A DNA stretch of 64,000 bases from Butyricicoccus pullicaecorum (GCA_021531865.1 JAFBIW010000001.1:293820-357819), one strand, 5' to 3'; positions 7,682 through 16,959 are shown, counted from the first letter of the stretch. The notes: generated from the letters alone by a model not told the origin. Program-made: numbers and translations.

Positions 7682-9778
7682 TTATTCCACGCCGCGCTGG
7701 TACAGACCCCGGGTGAAGCCCGCGCGGAAGGTCAGCGTACCGCCCCGGACGTGCGTGAGCCAGATCTCCTCACCCCGCGCGGGAGACTCGTCAGTCAGGC
7801 AGACCCGGCCAAAGCGCGCGCCCACCCGCTTCCAGTCGTCCTTGTCAGCCAGATACAGCGGTTTGCTGTTGAGCAGGACATTGCGGCAGCCGAAGGCGGG
7901 CAGAAGCGGGAACCGCTCGCCCGTGCGGTCGGTCAGGCAGGTGACGCCCTGCTTGCAGGCGCATTTGCCCGTCCGGCGGCGGATGGCGCAGTTTTCAAAG
8001 ACCATCAGCGGCAGGCGGCCGTAGACGATCAGTTCGGTATCGATTGGCTTTACCACATCGCGCAATTGCGCGAGCTTCAGCTCAAACGACAGGGTCTGCC
8101 GCACAACGCCGCGCTCGGCCAGCACGACCAGACTCTCCCCGTTGCACACGTTCAGGCCGAAGCCGCCGTGGATCGTGAAATCCAGCTTACGCAGCAGGGG
8201 AAGCTGACCCAGATTGGCCGCGCAGGCGGTCGAAACACCGTTTTCCCGGGCGGTTTGCAGCATCCGCTCGATTTCGGGCTGCTCCCGGTCGAAATAGACC
8301 CGGGGCATCTGGACGGCCAGCGGCACGCCGCGTGCAGTCAGCTCCCGCACCTGCTCTGGGCGGGCGACAAGCTCGGTCAGCGGGACGTAAACGGTCTCGG
8401 GCGGCGCGGACAGGATGCCGTCCGTCAATTGGGACAAACTGGTTACCTCTAAAGTATACCCCGCAAACGGGTCATTTTCATGTCGGATTTGTGAAGTTTG
8501 CGGCGAAATCCACCGTCTTTTGGGCGGCAGACCGCGCAGGGTCTCGACCTTGTCCAGCGCGGCGCGGCGCAGGGCGTTCAGACGCGACGCGGGCACCATC
8601 AGGCCGTCCGGCAGATCGATCTCGGTCTCCTGTACGAAGAAGGGCGTGCCGCCCGTCTTGCACAGGCTCTTTTCGACCGCTTCCCGGGTGGCCGGGCGAT
8701 TCTGCGCCCGCTCAACCGGCTCGTGGTCGGCTGCGCCCGCGCAATGACCGTCCGCATCTGCCGCGCTCACCTTGATGCCGTCCGGCGTGACCGTGCACGA
8801 CAGGGTCACCGGCACAAGCGGCGCCTCCTTGCCCTCCGCGAAGCGGCGCGCCGCCTCGTCATAGAGCGGCTTGACCTCGGATAAGGGCAGGTCGGTCTTG
8901 GTGCCGAACATGGCCTGACCGGTCTTGCCGGTCAGATAGCCGTCGGTAAAGCCGTCGCGCGAGAAGACCCGGCGCAGCGCGTCGCTTTCCTCCCGGGTCG
9001 GGCCGCGCTGCTCGCGCAGCAGGTCGGCGTAAATCTTCGTGACGACCGCGCTGTACTCCGGGCGCTTCATGCGCCCCTCGATCTTGAACGAGGCGACGCC
9101 CAGCTCGGTCAGGGTCGGGATATATTTGGCCGCGCACAGGTCCTTGAGCGAGAGCGGATGGCCGGGCTTGCCGCCGTCGTAGCTGTACGGCAGGCGGCAG
9201 GGCTGGGCGCACAGGCCCCGGTTGCCCGACCGCTGGCCGATGACCGAGGACATATAGCACTGGCCCGAATAGCACATGCACAGTGCGCCGTGGACAAAGA
9301 CCTCGGTCTCGACCCCGGCCTCGCGGGTGATCTTGGCGATTTCGTCCAGACTGCACTCGCGCGAGAGCACGACCCGTTCGAATCCCAGTGCCTTGGCCTC
9401 CAGCGCGCCGTCCAGCGTGTGAATGGTCATCTGGGTCGAGGCGTGCAGAGGCAGGTCGGGCGCACAGGCGCGGATCAGCCGGGCCACGCCCAGATCCTGC
9501 ACGATCAGCGCGTCCGCGCCCGCTTCGTTGAGAAAACGCACGTCGTCCATCGCCCGATCCAGCTCGCGGTCGAGCGCGACGATATTGAAGGTGATGTTGG
9601 TCTTGACGCCCCGGACGCGGCAGTAGCGGATGGCCTCGGCCATCTCCTCCCGCGTGAAGTTCTTCGCGCCCCGGCGGGCGTTGAAGGTGCCGAAGCCCAT
9701 ATAGACGGCGTTCGCGCCCGACTGCACGGCCGCGCGCACGCCCTCGAACGAGCCGGCAGGGGCCAGCAATTCAGGCAT
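7682..9778 (-). CDS. Peptidase family U32 protein (collagenase-like / RNA-hydroxylation type)
   Basis: A 698-residue U32 family member. The N-terminal half is the TIM-barrel-like U32 domain (MPELLAPAGSFEGVRAAV, with GANAVYMG) and contains the family signature EVFVHGALCMCYSGQCYMSS at residues 159-178. The rest includes a DUF3656-like insertion and a C-terminal part with the Cys-rich RRRTGKCACKQG. Some U32 proteins are secreted collagenases, while RlhA/TrhP relatives hydroxylate RNA bases; no signal peptide is present here, which favours a cytosolic role. Its ATG overlaps the zapA stop codon by one base (TAATG), so the two are translationally coupled. Substrate unknown. Confidence 0.88.
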   Translation of the reverse strand: MPELLAPAGSFEGVRAAVQSGANAVYMGFGTFNARRGAKNFTREEMAEAIRYCRVRGVKTNITFNIVALDRELDRAMDDVRFLNEAGADALIVQDLGVARLIRACAPDLPLHASTQMTIHTLDGALEAKALGFERVVLSRECSLDEIAKITREAGVETEVFVHGALCMCYSGQCYMSSVIGQRSGNRGLCAQPCRLPYSYDGGKPGHPLSLKDLCAAKYIPTLTELGVASFKIEGRMKRPEYSAVVTKIYADLLREQRGPTREESDALRRVFSRDGFTDGYLTGKTGQAMFGTKTDLPLSEVKPLYDEAARRFAEGKEAPLVPVTLSCTVTPDGIKVSAADADGHCAGAADHEPVERAQNRPATREAVEKSLCKTGGTPFFVQETEIDLPDGLMVPASRLNALRRAALDKVETLRGLPPKRRWISPQTSQIRHENDPFAGYTLEVTSLSQLTDGILSAPPETVYVPLTELVARPEQVRELTARGVPLAVQMPRVYFDREQPEIERMLQTARENGVSTACAANLGQLPLLRKLDFTIHGGFGLNVCNGESLVVLAERGVVRQTLSFELKLAQLRDVVKPIDTELIVYGRLPLMVFENCAIRRRTGKCACKQGVTCLTDRTGERFPLLPAFGCRNVLLNSKPLYLADKDDWKRVGARFGRVCLTDESPARGEEIWLTHVRGGTLTFRAGFTRGLYQRGVE

Positions 9779-11163
9779 TATTTCCCGCCTTTCTTCTTTT
9801 TCCGCTGGGCAAGGGACTGGTCGACCTTATGCCGCTGACCCAAGGACTGGTTGATCTGCACCTGCCGGTTCAGCTCACCCTTGAGCCGCTTGACCTCGGC
9901 GCGCAGCGCTTCCACTTCCTCGGGCGGCGCCGCTTCCATCTTGTCCGCAGGCTGTTCCGCATCCTGCGCGGGCGCTTCGGCCGGAATGGCCGCGCGCGCC
10001 TCGGCCAGCTGAGTGCGCAGACGTTCGATTTCCTCCTCCATGCGGTGCAGATCGGCGCCCCGGAGGGTCTTTTCCAGCTCAAACTTAGCCACCCGCGCCG
10101 CGCTCAGCTCGGTCGTCAGGCGGTCGATCTCGGCGTGCAGCGGTTCGGGGTCCTCCATGCTGTTGTAGGCCTCCTCGACGCCGCGCAGACGGGTCAGCTC
10201 GTCGCGCAGCTTGCCGATCTCGCCGACCTCGCGGCCGCTGAGCTGGGTGCGGGCGGCGGCCAGATCGTGCGTCAGGGTTTCGTATTCTTCCTTGGGCAGG
10301 GTGACCGTGCCGTCCGTCTGGGCGGCCTCCTTCTCGCGGCGGAGGGCGTCCAGCTCGTCCTGCAGGGCGTTCATTCGGTCGAGCGCCTGCTCGCGCGTAT
10401 GCAGCTCCTGCCGCAGCCGCTCGATCTCGGCGCGCAGAGGTGCGGGGTCGGCGGCGCGCGCCGCTTCGCGCAGCGCGTCCAGCTCGGCGGTCAGCCCGGC
10501 GATCCGTTCCTCGGCCTCGGCCGACTGCTTGGAGCCCTGCACGTGCAGAGCGTCGAGCGCGGCGGTGAGCTGGTCGATCTCAGCGTGCTCGGACTGTACC
10601 CGGGCGGTCTCCGCCCGGAGCTGAGCCATTTCGGCGCGCACCTGATCGTTTTCGGTGCGCAGACGGTCGATTTCAGCGCGCAGGGGCGCTGGGTCGACCG
10701 CGTGCGCCCGCATGTCCGCAAGCGAAGCGCGGGTCTCGTCGAGCGACCGGTTCAGCCGCGCCATTTCGGCGTCCGCCTCGGCACAGACCGATTCATGGCG
10801 GCTCTGCTCATCGGCCAGCGCGGTTTCAAGCCGCTTGATTTCGGTGTGCAGCAGCGCGGGGTCCTCGTCCGGACGGGCGCTGCGCAGGGCGTCCAGCTCG
10901 TCCTGCAGGCGGGTGATCTCGGCCTGCTGGGCGTCCGACATGACGCGGTATTCCTCGCACTGACGGCTCATCTTGACGGCCGAATCGGCCATGTTGAGCG
11001 TGGCCAGCACGCCGGTCGAAAAGGTGGTATTGCCGACGAGGCCGCGCGCCTCAACCAGCTTTTCATTCGCCAGCTTGGCGATCTGCTGCATGTATTCCTC
11101 GGGTTCATCCGCGACCAGCGAAAAGCTCTGGCCGGCGATGTTCACGGTGAGACGGTTCTGCAT
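9778..11163 (-). CDS. zapA: ZapA-like division protein with a very long repeated coiled-coil tail
   Basis: Residues 1-90 match ZapA, the FtsZ-bundling factor: MQNRLTVNIAGQSFSLVADE, then the EEYMQQIAKLANEKL helix and LATLNMADSAVKM. Normal ZapA ends near residue 90-110, but this protein is 461 residues. The extension is almost pure heptad-pattern coiled coil (many LRAEIDRL, LQDELDAL phrases) and carries four copies of a DP-[AE]-[PL]-L-x-[AT]-EI-x-RL block at about residues 100, 157, 239 and 338, then an acidic/Ala-Pro linker and a basic tail KKKKGGK. It leads the minus-strand operon and is coupled to the U32 gene. It may tether the Z-ring to DNA, wall or membrane; that is inference. Confidence 0.85.
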   Translation of the reverse strand: MQNRLTVNIAGQSFSLVADEPEEYMQQIAKLANEKLVEARGLVGNTTFSTGVLATLNMADSAVKMSRQCEEYRVMSDAQQAEITRLQDELDALRSARPDEDPALLHTEIKRLETALADEQSRHESVCAEADAEMARLNRSLDETRASLADMRAHAVDPAPLRAEIDRLRTENDQVRAEMAQLRAETARVQSEHAEIDQLTAALDALHVQGSKQSAEAEERIAGLTAELDALREAARAADPAPLRAEIERLRQELHTREQALDRMNALQDELDALRREKEAAQTDGTVTLPKEEYETLTHDLAAARTQLSGREVGEIGKLRDELTRLRGVEEAYNSMEDPEPLHAEIDRLTTELSAARVAKFELEKTLRGADLHRMEEEIERLRTQLAEARAAIPAEAPAQDAEQPADKMEAAPPEEVEALRAEVKRLKGELNRQVQINQSLGQRHKVDQSLAQRKKKKGGK

Positions 11164-11205
11164 CCCGTTTTCCTCCCTGTATTATGACAAAAGTATACAG
11201 AGTAC

Positions 11206-11211
11206 ATTATA
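11206..11211 (-). promoter_or_regulatory. -10 element upstream of zapA operon
   Basis: A perfect TATAAT on the minus strand lies 42 bases before the zapA ATG. The best -35 candidate at 17-base spacing is TTAAAA, a weak match. A GGGAGGAAAACGGG ribosome site follows. This is the likely promoter of the long division/shape operon. Confidence 0.55.
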
Positions 11212-11301
11212 GCATGGATTTTCTGTTTTTTTAAGGCGCGTTCTGAAATTTCCGCAAAAAAAGAAAGGATCAGCCGCCCGGCAATCGGGTGGTTTTTCGT
11301 C

Positions 11302-11330
11302 TTGTAAAGTCTGAAAGGATATGGTAGAAT
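11302..11330 (+). promoter_or_regulatory. proBA promoter
   Basis: TTGTAA and TAGAAT separated by 17 bases, 43 bases ahead of the proB start, with a strong AAAGGAG ribosome site between. A GC-rich hairpin with a T-run (about 11274-11298) lies just upstream; it would terminate rightward readthrough but serves no visible gene. Confidence 0.65.
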
Positions 11331-11373
11331 AAAATTGATACCTTACTTTATTATAACAAAGGAGTTTTTTCCC

Positions 11374-12189
11374 ATGTCTGCTGGTTCCGAAGCGCGCCGT
11401 CTGGTGCTCAAGGTGGGCACCTCCTCCCTGACCTACCCCAACGGCAAGCTGAACATCCGCTGCATTGAAAGTCTGGTGCGCGTCATCTCCGACCTGCACA
11501 ACTGCGGCTTCGAGATCGTTCTGGTCTCCTCGGGCGCGGTCGGCGTGGGCGTGAGCAAGCTGGGTCTGCTTGCCCGTCCGGCCGATATCCGCATGAAGCA
11601 GGCCGCCGCCGCAGTCGGTCAGTGCGAGCTGATGCATATTTACGATAAAATGTTCCTCGAATACGGCGTGACCGTCGCGCAGGTGCTGCTCACCCGCCAC
11701 AACATCGCCAAGGCCGAGCACTACGCCAACGTCGAAGGCTCGTTTGAAGCCCTGCTGCGTATGGGCGTCGTGCCGATCGTCAACGAAAACGACGTCGTCT
11801 CCACCGAGGAGCTGGACGAGATCGAGTCCTTCGGCGACAACGACACCCTGTCCGCCGTGGTCGCGCAGCTCTGCCACGCCGACCTGCTCATCATCTTCAC
11901 CGACATCGAGGGTCTGTACGACGCCAACCCGCGCTCTGACCCCAACGCCCGGCTGATCTCCCGGGTGGACGCCATCGATGATAAGCTGCGCGCCATCGCG
12001 GGCGGCCCGGGCACGGCAGGCGGCACCGGCGGTATGGCGACCAAGCTCTCCGCCGCCCAGCTCTGCATGGACAGCGGCATCTCGATGCTCATCTGCAAGG
12101 GCGACCGCGCCGAGGTGCTCTATGACATCGTGGAAGGCAAGAAAGTCGGCACCCTGTTCAAAAAGAAAGAAGGCTTGACCCATGCGTGA
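11374..12189 (+). CDS. proB: Glutamate 5-kinase
   Basis: Phosphorylates the gamma-carboxyl of glutamate, first step of proline synthesis. The 271-residue product has the amino-acid kinase fold: [12 protein letters not shown] (phosphate loop), [22 protein letters not shown] and the [14 protein letters not shown] nucleotide-binding segment. The C-terminal PUA domain found in E. coli ProB is absent, as in many Firmicutes. AAAGGAG precedes the ATG at 11374, although the frame is open 13 codons earlier. The stop overlaps proA by 8 bases, so the two subunits of this pathway are coupled. Confidence 0.97.
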   Translation: MSAGSEARRLVLKVGTSSLTYPNGKLNIRCIESLVRVISDLHNCGFEIVLVSSGAVGVGVSKLGLLARPADIRMKQAAAAVGQCELMHIYDKMFLEYGVTVAQVLLTRHNIAKAEHYANVEGSFEALLRMGVVPIVNENDVVSTEELDEIESFGDNDTLSAVVAQLCHADLLIIFTDIEGLYDANPRSDPNARLISRVDAIDDKLRAIAGGPGTAGGTGGMATKLSAAQLCMDSGISMLICKGDRAEVLYDIVEGKKVGTLFKKKEGLTHA

Positions 12190-13429
12190 TCTCATGACCA
12201 TCGCCCGGGCGGCGCGGGACGCGAAAACGGCCGTCGCCCGTCTGGACACCAATGCGAAAAACCGCGGCCTTGCGGCCATTGCGAACGCGCTCGAAGCGCA
12301 CATCCCCGAAATTCTGGCGGCCAACCACATGGATATTGCGGCAGGCCGCGCAAACGGCCTGAACGAAGGCCTGATCGACCGCCTGACCTTAAACGAGCAG
12401 CGCATTGCCGCCATCGCGGAAGGCTGCCGTCAGGTCGCCGCCCTGCCCGACCCGATCGGTGAGGTGCTCTGGCAGCGCACCCGCCCGAACGGCCTGCGCA
12501 TCGGCCTGCGCCGGGTGCCCATGGGCGTCATCGGCATTATCTACGAGGCCCGTCCCAACGTCACGGTTGACGCGGCCGTACTCTGCTTCAAGGCCGGTTC
12601 GGCCTGCGTCCTGCGCGGCGGCAAGGAGGCCTTCCATTCCTCCCAGTGTCTGGCTGAGCTGATGCGGGACGCGCTGGAAAACGCCGGTCTGCCCCGGGAT
12701 GCGATCAATCTGGTCGAGGATACCTCCCGCGAAACCGCCAATCAGATGATGCGGCTGAACGGCTACCTCGACGTGCTGATCCCGCGCGGCGGCGCGGGTC
12801 TGATCCGCGCGGTCGTACAGAATGCGACCGTCCCGGTCATCGAGACCGGCACGGGCAACTGCCACATCTATGTGGACGCCTCGGCTGACCTCGACATGGC
12901 GGCAAAAATCCTCAAAAACGCCAAGTGCCAGCGCATTTCGGTCTGCAACGCGGCCGAAAGCCTGCTCGTCCACAAGGACGCCGCCGAGGCCTTCCTGCCG
13001 ATGGCGGCGCAGGCGCTCGCGCCCGACCACGTCGTTCTGCACGGCTGTCCGCGCACCATGGAGATTCTGGGCGACGCCGTCCTGCCCGCGACCGACGAGG
13101 ACTACGGCAAGGAATATCTGGCCTATGAAATCTCGGTCAAGGTGGTCGATTCGCTTTCCGAGGCCATCGACCACATCAATCGCTTCAACACCGGTCATTC
13201 CGAGTGCATCGTCACCAAATCCTACGACGCGGCGCGGCAGTTCACCGACGAGGTTGACGCGGCGGCCGTCTATGTCAACGCCTCCACCCGCTTTACCGAC
13301 GGCTTCGAGTTCGGCTTCGGCGCGGAGATCGGCATTTCCACCCAGAAGCTGCATGCGCGCGGCCCGATGGGTCTGGAAGCCCTGACCTCGACCAAGTACG
13401 TCATTTTCGGCGACGGGCAGGTGCGCTGA
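12182..13429 (+). CDS. proA: Glutamate-5-semialdehyde dehydrogenase (gamma-glutamyl phosphate reductase)
   Basis: NADPH-dependent reduction of gamma-glutamyl phosphate to the semialdehyde, which cyclises spontaneously to pyrroline-5-carboxylate. The 415-residue product has the ALDH-like fold with [30 protein letters not shown], the nucleotide-loop [14 protein letters not shown] and the C-terminal [20 protein letters not shown] signature. Length is standard. It starts inside the proB 3' end (8-base overlap) and ends two bases before the next gene, so proB, proA and the CYTH gene form one transcription unit. proC is not in the window. Confidence 0.97.
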   Translation: MRDLMTIARAARDAKTAVARLDTNAKNRGLAAIANALEAHIPEILAANHMDIAAGRANGLNEGLIDRLTLNEQRIAAIAEGCRQVAALPDPIGEVLWQRTRPNGLRIGLRRVPMGVIGIIYEARPNVTVDAAVLCFKAGSACVLRGGKEAFHSSQCLAELMRDALENAGLPRDAINLVEDTSRETANQMMRLNGYLDVLIPRGGAGLIRAVVQNATVPVIETGTGNCHIYVDASADLDMAAKILKNAKCQRISVCNAAESLLVHKDAAEAFLPMAAQALAPDHVVLHGCPRTMEILGDAVLPATDEDYGKEYLAYEISVKVVDSLSEAIDHINRFNTGHSECIVTKSYDAARQFTDEVDAAAVYVNASTRFTDGFEFGFGAEIGISTQKLHARGPMGLEALTSTKYVIFGDGQVR

Positions 13430-13430
13430 G

Positions 13431-14042
13431 ATGGAGCAGGAATTTAAGTGGACGGCCGACCGCGCCGCCTATGACCGGCTGTGCGCCGAACTGTCCTGCG
13501 GGTCGGAGACGGTCACCGAGATGCGCGCGACCTACTACGATACGCCCGACCGCACGCTGCGTGCCCGAAAGATCGGCCTGCGGCTGCGGCAGGAGAACGG
13601 TGTGTCGGTCTGCTGCATGAAAAAGCGCGGCGGCGAGCGCACGGCGGACGGCCTGCACGCCCACGCCGAGTACGAATGTCCGGCTTCGTCGATCGAGGAA
13701 GGGCTGTCCACCCTGCCCGCGCAGGGCGCTGACCCGGTTCTGTGCGCCGAACTGGCGCACGCTGGTCTGATTCCGATCTGCCGGACGTCCTTCCGCCGTC
13801 TGGCACGGCTGGCCGACGGCGGCGCATTCACGGCCGAGCTGGCCTTTGATCAGGGCACACTGGCCTCGGGCGGACGGGAAATGCCCTTTTCCGAGATCGA
13901 ACTGGAGCTGAAATCGGGCGATGCGGCCGCTTTTCGCGCATTCGGCGAATCCCTCGCCCGGATGCACGGCCTGACGCCCCAGCCCCTGTCCAAGCTGGCG
14001 CGCGCCCTGCAATTGTCGGAAACAGAAAATCACGATGTATAA
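13431..14042 (+). CDS. CYTH-domain protein (triphosphate tunnel phosphatase family)
   Basis: A 203-residue member of the CYTH/TTM superfamily, whose members act on inorganic triphosphate, thiamine triphosphate or make cAMP. The diagnostic ExExK motif opens the protein (MEQEFKW: E2, E4, K6), followed by RATYYDTPDRTLRARKIGLRLRQEN-type strands with basic residues facing the tunnel and a late EIELELKSG strand. It begins one base after the proA stop, so it is probably co-expressed with proline synthesis, although no functional link is known. A triphosphatase role is the most likely; the exact substrate cannot be read from the sequence. Confidence 0.85.
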   Translation: MEQEFKWTADRAAYDRLCAELSCGSETVTEMRATYYDTPDRTLRARKIGLRLRQENGVSVCCMKKRGGERTADGLHAHAEYECPASSIEEGLSTLPAQGADPVLCAELAHAGLIPICRTSFRRLARLADGGAFTAELAFDQGTLASGGREMPFSEIELELKSGDAAAFRAFGESLARMHGLTPQPLSKLARALQLSETENHDV

Positions 14043-14076
14043 ACATACCGTCCTTTCGTGAATTATGCGCGAATTT

Positions 14077-14109
14077 TGCAGGAAGCCCCGGGCGCTTCTT
14101 GCAGTTTTT
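14077..14109 (+). terminator. Terminator of the proBA-CYTH operon
   Basis: TGCAGGAAGC pairs with GCTTCTTGCA (one G-T pair) around a CCCGGGC-type loop, followed by GTTTTTC. The 3' arm doubles as the -35 of the next gene. Confidence 0.75.
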
Positions 14110-14127
14110 CGGCGAACATTGTATAAT
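14099..14127 (+). promoter_or_regulatory. Promoter of the MBL-DUF3006 unit
   Basis: TTGCAG and TATAAT with 17-base spacing. The -35 hexamer is embedded in the 3' arm of the preceding terminator hairpin, a compact terminator-promoter arrangement. Confidence 0.7.
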
Positions 14128-14177
14128 TGCGTTGAACCGGAATAGGCTCGGCGCAAGGGGATAGAGAGGAGACCATT

Positions 14178-15041
14178 TTGGCAAAAAAAGCAAGCAAGAA
14201 GAACAAACCGATTTACCTGCTCGCCGCAGCGACGATCGTCATTCTGGGCGAGCTATTCAACATTTTCTTCGGCTTCGGCGGCATGACCGCGCCGCTCAAG
14301 GCCGAAACGAGCGTCCATTTCATCGACGTGGGACAGGGCGACGCTGAGCTGATCCTGTCGGGCGGCGAAGCCGTGCTGATCGACGCCGGGCCGACCGCCG
14401 CGGGCGACACCGTGGTTGCATACCTCAAGCAGCAGGGCGTGACCAAGCTGCGCGCGGCAATCGCCACCCACCCGCATGAGGATCACATCGGCGGCATGGA
14501 CAAGGTGCTCAAGGCCTTCCCGACCGAGGTGCTCCTGCTGCCCGACAAGACGGCGACCACCCGCTGCTACGAGCGGATGCTGGACGCCGCCGAGACGACC
14601 GGCGCAAAGGTGGTCGTCCCCAAGGTGGATGAGCGCATCTTCTTTGACTCGGGCGCACAGCTCACCTTCCTCAGCCCGTCGCCCGAAGCGGTCTATTCCA
14701 ATACCAACAACTATTCGATCGTCTCCCTGCTCAGCGCGGGCGGTAAGAACGTGCTGTTCATGGGCGACGCCGAGACCGAGATCGAGGAAGCCCTGCTCCG
14801 GCAGGGCACGGACATCCGCTGTGATGTGCTCAAGGTGGGTCACCACGGCAGCAGCACGTCCTCCTCGCCCGACTTCGTCGAGCGCGCCGCCCCGTCCATC
14901 GCGGTCATCTCGTGCGCGAAGGACAATGACTACGGCCATCCCCATCGGGAAACCATAGAACTGCTGAACCGCCTTGGCATCGAGACGCACATCACCGCGG
15001 ACGAGGGTACCTATGTTTACGAGATCCCGGCCGCGTCATAA
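14178..15041 (+). CDS. ComEC/Rec2-like metallo-beta-lactamase-fold hydrolase (TTG start)
   Basis: A 287-residue membrane-anchored MBL-fold protein resembling the C-terminal hydrolase domain of the DNA-uptake channel ComEC, but standing alone. It has one N-terminal hydrophobic helix (residues 13-32), then VHFIDVGQGDAELIL and the metal-binding ATHPHEDHIGG (H98, H100, D102, H103), FMGDAETEIE and KVGHHGS. ComEC-type MBL domains act as nucleases or phosphodiesterases; a role in extracellular DNA processing is inference. The start is TTG at 14178 behind GAGAGGAGACC. It pairs with the DUF3006 gene 14 bases downstream, a frequent partnership in Firmicutes. No competence channel gene is visible here. 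Confidence 0.87.
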   Translation: MAKKASKKNKPIYLLAAATIVILGELFNIFFGFGGMTAPLKAETSVHFIDVGQGDAELILSGGEAVLIDAGPTAAGDTVVAYLKQQGVTKLRAAIATHPHEDHIGGMDKVLKAFPTEVLLLPDKTATTRCYERMLDAAETTGAKVVVPKVDERIFFDSGAQLTFLSPSPEAVYSNTNNYSIVSLLSAGGKNVLFMGDAETEIEEALLRQGTDIRCDVLKVGHHGSSTSSSPDFVERAAPSIAVISCAKDNDYGHPHRETIELLNRLGIETHITADEGTYVYEIPAAS

Positions 15042-15055
15042 GGAGCGAACGCCAT

Positions 15056-15304
15056 ATGAAGGAACACGCTGATCTGCGCGAGCAGGCTGTCGTTGACCGG
15101 TTCGAGGGCGATTTCGTCGTTCTGGAATCCGATCACGGCATGATCAACATCCCCCGCAAAAACGCCCCGGCGATGGTCGCCGAGAATATGGTCGTCTGGT
15201 TTGAGGGCGACCGCATCCTCGAGATCGACGAGGAGGAAACCGCCCGCCGGGAGGCCTCCATCCGCCGCCGGTTTGAGCGCATTCTGGGCGGCAAGAAAAA
15301 CTAA
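15056..15304 (+). CDS. DUF3006 family protein
   Basis: An 82-residue protein with the DUF3006 pattern: AVVDRFEGDFVVLESD, where the DRxEG motif and the following strand recur in the family, and a basic C-terminal helix (REASIRRRFERILGGKKN). Predicted small beta-barrel-like fold, cytosolic. It follows the ComEC-like MBL gene by 14 bases behind an AAGGAG ribosome site; the two often co-occur, so a shared function is likely but unknown. Confidence 0.82.
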   Translation: MKEHADLREQAVVDRFEGDFVVLESDHGMINIPRKNAPAMVAENMVVWFEGDRILEIDEEETARREASIRRRFERILGGKKN

Positions 15305-15359
15305 TTCGTATCATCCACAAAAACATACCATCCACTTTTTCAGCAAAGGAATGAATCCA

Positions 15360-16622
15360 ATGAACCAGAAAAAACCGTTCGTCACCCTGGAACAGGTGCA
15401 GGAAATGGTCAAGACCTATCCCACGCCCTTCCACCTCTACGACGAAAAGGGCATCCGTGAGAACGCCCGCCGCGTCAAGGCTGCCTTCGCCTGGAATCCG
15501 GGCTTCAAGGAATACTTCGCGGTCAAGGCCACGCCCAATCCCCGTCTGCTCCAGATCCTGAAGGAGGAGGGCTTTGGCTGTGACTGCTCGAGCTACACCG
15601 AGCTGCTGATGAGCGAGGCCGTCGGTCAGACTGGCCACAACATCATGTTCTCCTCTAACGTGACCCCGGCCGAGGACTTCGCGCTGGCGGCCAAGCTGGG
15701 CGCGATCATCAACTTCGACGACATCACCCACATTGATTTCTTCGAGCAGATCGCCCCGTTCCCCGAGACCATGTGCTGCCGCTACAATCCGGGCGGTGAT
15801 TTCAAGATCGAAAACGAGATCATGGACACCCCGCAGGACGCGAAGTACGGCATGACCCGCCCGCAGCTCACCGAGGCCTTCCTGAAGCTCAAGGCCAAGG
15901 GCGTCAAGCACTTCGGTATTCACGCCTTTCTGGCCTCGAACACAGTTGCGAACGAGTACTATCCGGTACTGGCACGTATCCTGTTCGAGACGGCGGTTGA
16001 ATTGCAGCGCGAGACCGGCGTACACATTGCGTTCGTCAATCTGTCGGGCGGTGTAGGCATCCCCTACCGTCCCGAGCAGGCGCCGAATGACATCATGGAG
16101 ATCGGCGAGGGCGTGCGCCGCGCGTATGAGGAGGTTCTGGTACCGGCCGGTATGGGCGACGTGGCCATCTTCACCGAGATGGGTCGTTTCATCCTCGGGC
16201 CTTACGGCTGTCTGGTCGCCCAGTGCCTGCATCACAAGCACACGCACAAGGAATATGTCGGTCTGGATGCCTGTGCGGCCAACCTGATGCGCCCGGCGAT
16301 GTACGGCGCATACCATCACATCACGGTGCTGGGCAAGGAGGACGCGCCCTGCGACCATAAGTATGATGTGACCGGCGGTCTGTGCGAGAACAACGATAAG
16401 TTTGCGATCGACCGCATGCTGCCCGAGATCGACGACGGCGATTATCTGGTCATTCACGACACGGGTGCGCACGGCTTCTCGATGGGTTATAACTATAACG
16501 GCAAACTGCGTTCGGCCGAGGTGCTGCTGCACGAGGACGGCACGACTGAGCTGATCCGCCGTGCCGAGACCCCGGAGGACTACTTCGCAACGCTCGACGT
16601 CACCGGCGTGTTCAAGAAGTAA
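15360..16622 (+). CDS. lysA: Diaminopimelate decarboxylase
   Basis: PLP-dependent fold-type III decarboxylase converting meso-diaminopimelate to lysine. The 420-residue product has the PLP lysine in EYFAVKATPNP (K56), the FGIHAF strand, the NLSGGVGIPYRP phosphate-binding glycine loop and the VTGGLCENNDKFA substrate segment containing the catalytic Cys. This is the variant common in gut Clostridia. Two in-frame ATGs lie at 15351 and 15360; AAAGGA abuts the first, so the second (9-base spacing) is preferred. It is 55 bases after the DUF3006 gene. No lysine riboswitch is visible. Confidence 0.93.
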   Translation: MNQKKPFVTLEQVQEMVKTYPTPFHLYDEKGIRENARRVKAAFAWNPGFKEYFAVKATPNPRLLQILKEEGFGCDCSSYTELLMSEAVGQTGHNIMFSSNVTPAEDFALAAKLGAIINFDDITHIDFFEQIAPFPETMCCRYNPGGDFKIENEIMDTPQDAKYGMTRPQLTEAFLKLKAKGVKHFGIHAFLASNTVANEYYPVLARILFETAVELQRETGVHIAFVNLSGGVGIPYRPEQAPNDIMEIGEGVRRAYEEVLVPAGMGDVAIFTEMGRFILGPYGCLVAQCLHHKHTHKEYVGLDACAANLMRPAMYGAYHHITVLGKEDAPCDHKYDVTGGLCENNDKFAIDRMLPEIDDGDYLVIHDTGAHGFSMGYNYNGKLRSAEVLLHEDGTTELIRRAETPEDYFATLDVTGVFKK

Positions 16623-16850
16623 AGCTGCACCGCACCGAACAGACGAAAGCTTCGCCAGCCTTCGGAAACTGCACCGCACCCAATAAATGAAAGCTTCGCC
16701 AGCCTTCTCGAAGGCTGCGGGGTCTTGGGGCGGCGCCCCAAGTCGCCCATCGCAATGGGCGAAATCCCCCGTTGAAAAATCCGTGTCCGCCCGGATTTTT
16801 CATATCATGAAAAAAATTCAAAAATCCCGGCCTTTTTCGCCGGGATTTTT
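16623..16850 (-). repeat. Hairpin-mosaic repeat, copy A (reads leftward)
   Basis: Read on the minus strand this is an ordered string of stem-loops: module 1 (16820-16850), module 2 (16774-16801), linker CGGGGGATTT, module 3 (16744-16761, stem CGCCCAT with a TGCG loop on the minus strand), module 4 (16724-16742, CTTGGGG/CCCCAAG) and module 5 (16701-16716). The tail GAAGCTTTC-type block is present twice with a 45-base period, together with CTGCACCGCACC on the plus strand. It fills the gap after lysA and faces copy B head to head. Confidence 0.75.
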
Positions 16851-16863
16851 TTTGTTTTGATGT

Positions 16864-16898
16864 AAAAAACCGTCCCATTCGGTTGGGACGGTTTTTTT
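16864..16898. terminator. Bidirectional terminator between repeat copies A and B
   Basis: AACCGTCCCA pairs with TGGGACGGTT, flanked by A6 on the left and T7 on the right, so it can stop transcription from both lysA and punA sides. Confidence 0.75.
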
Positions 16899-16959
16899 CT
16901 TCCGCATTTCTGATTTGCCTGAAATTTGTTCGGACAACGATAAAAATGAGGAATGATTG

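Noticed and set aside
11270..11298. Attenuator for proBA
   Set aside because: The hairpin with T-run lies upstream of the proB promoter, so it cannot control transcripts starting there.
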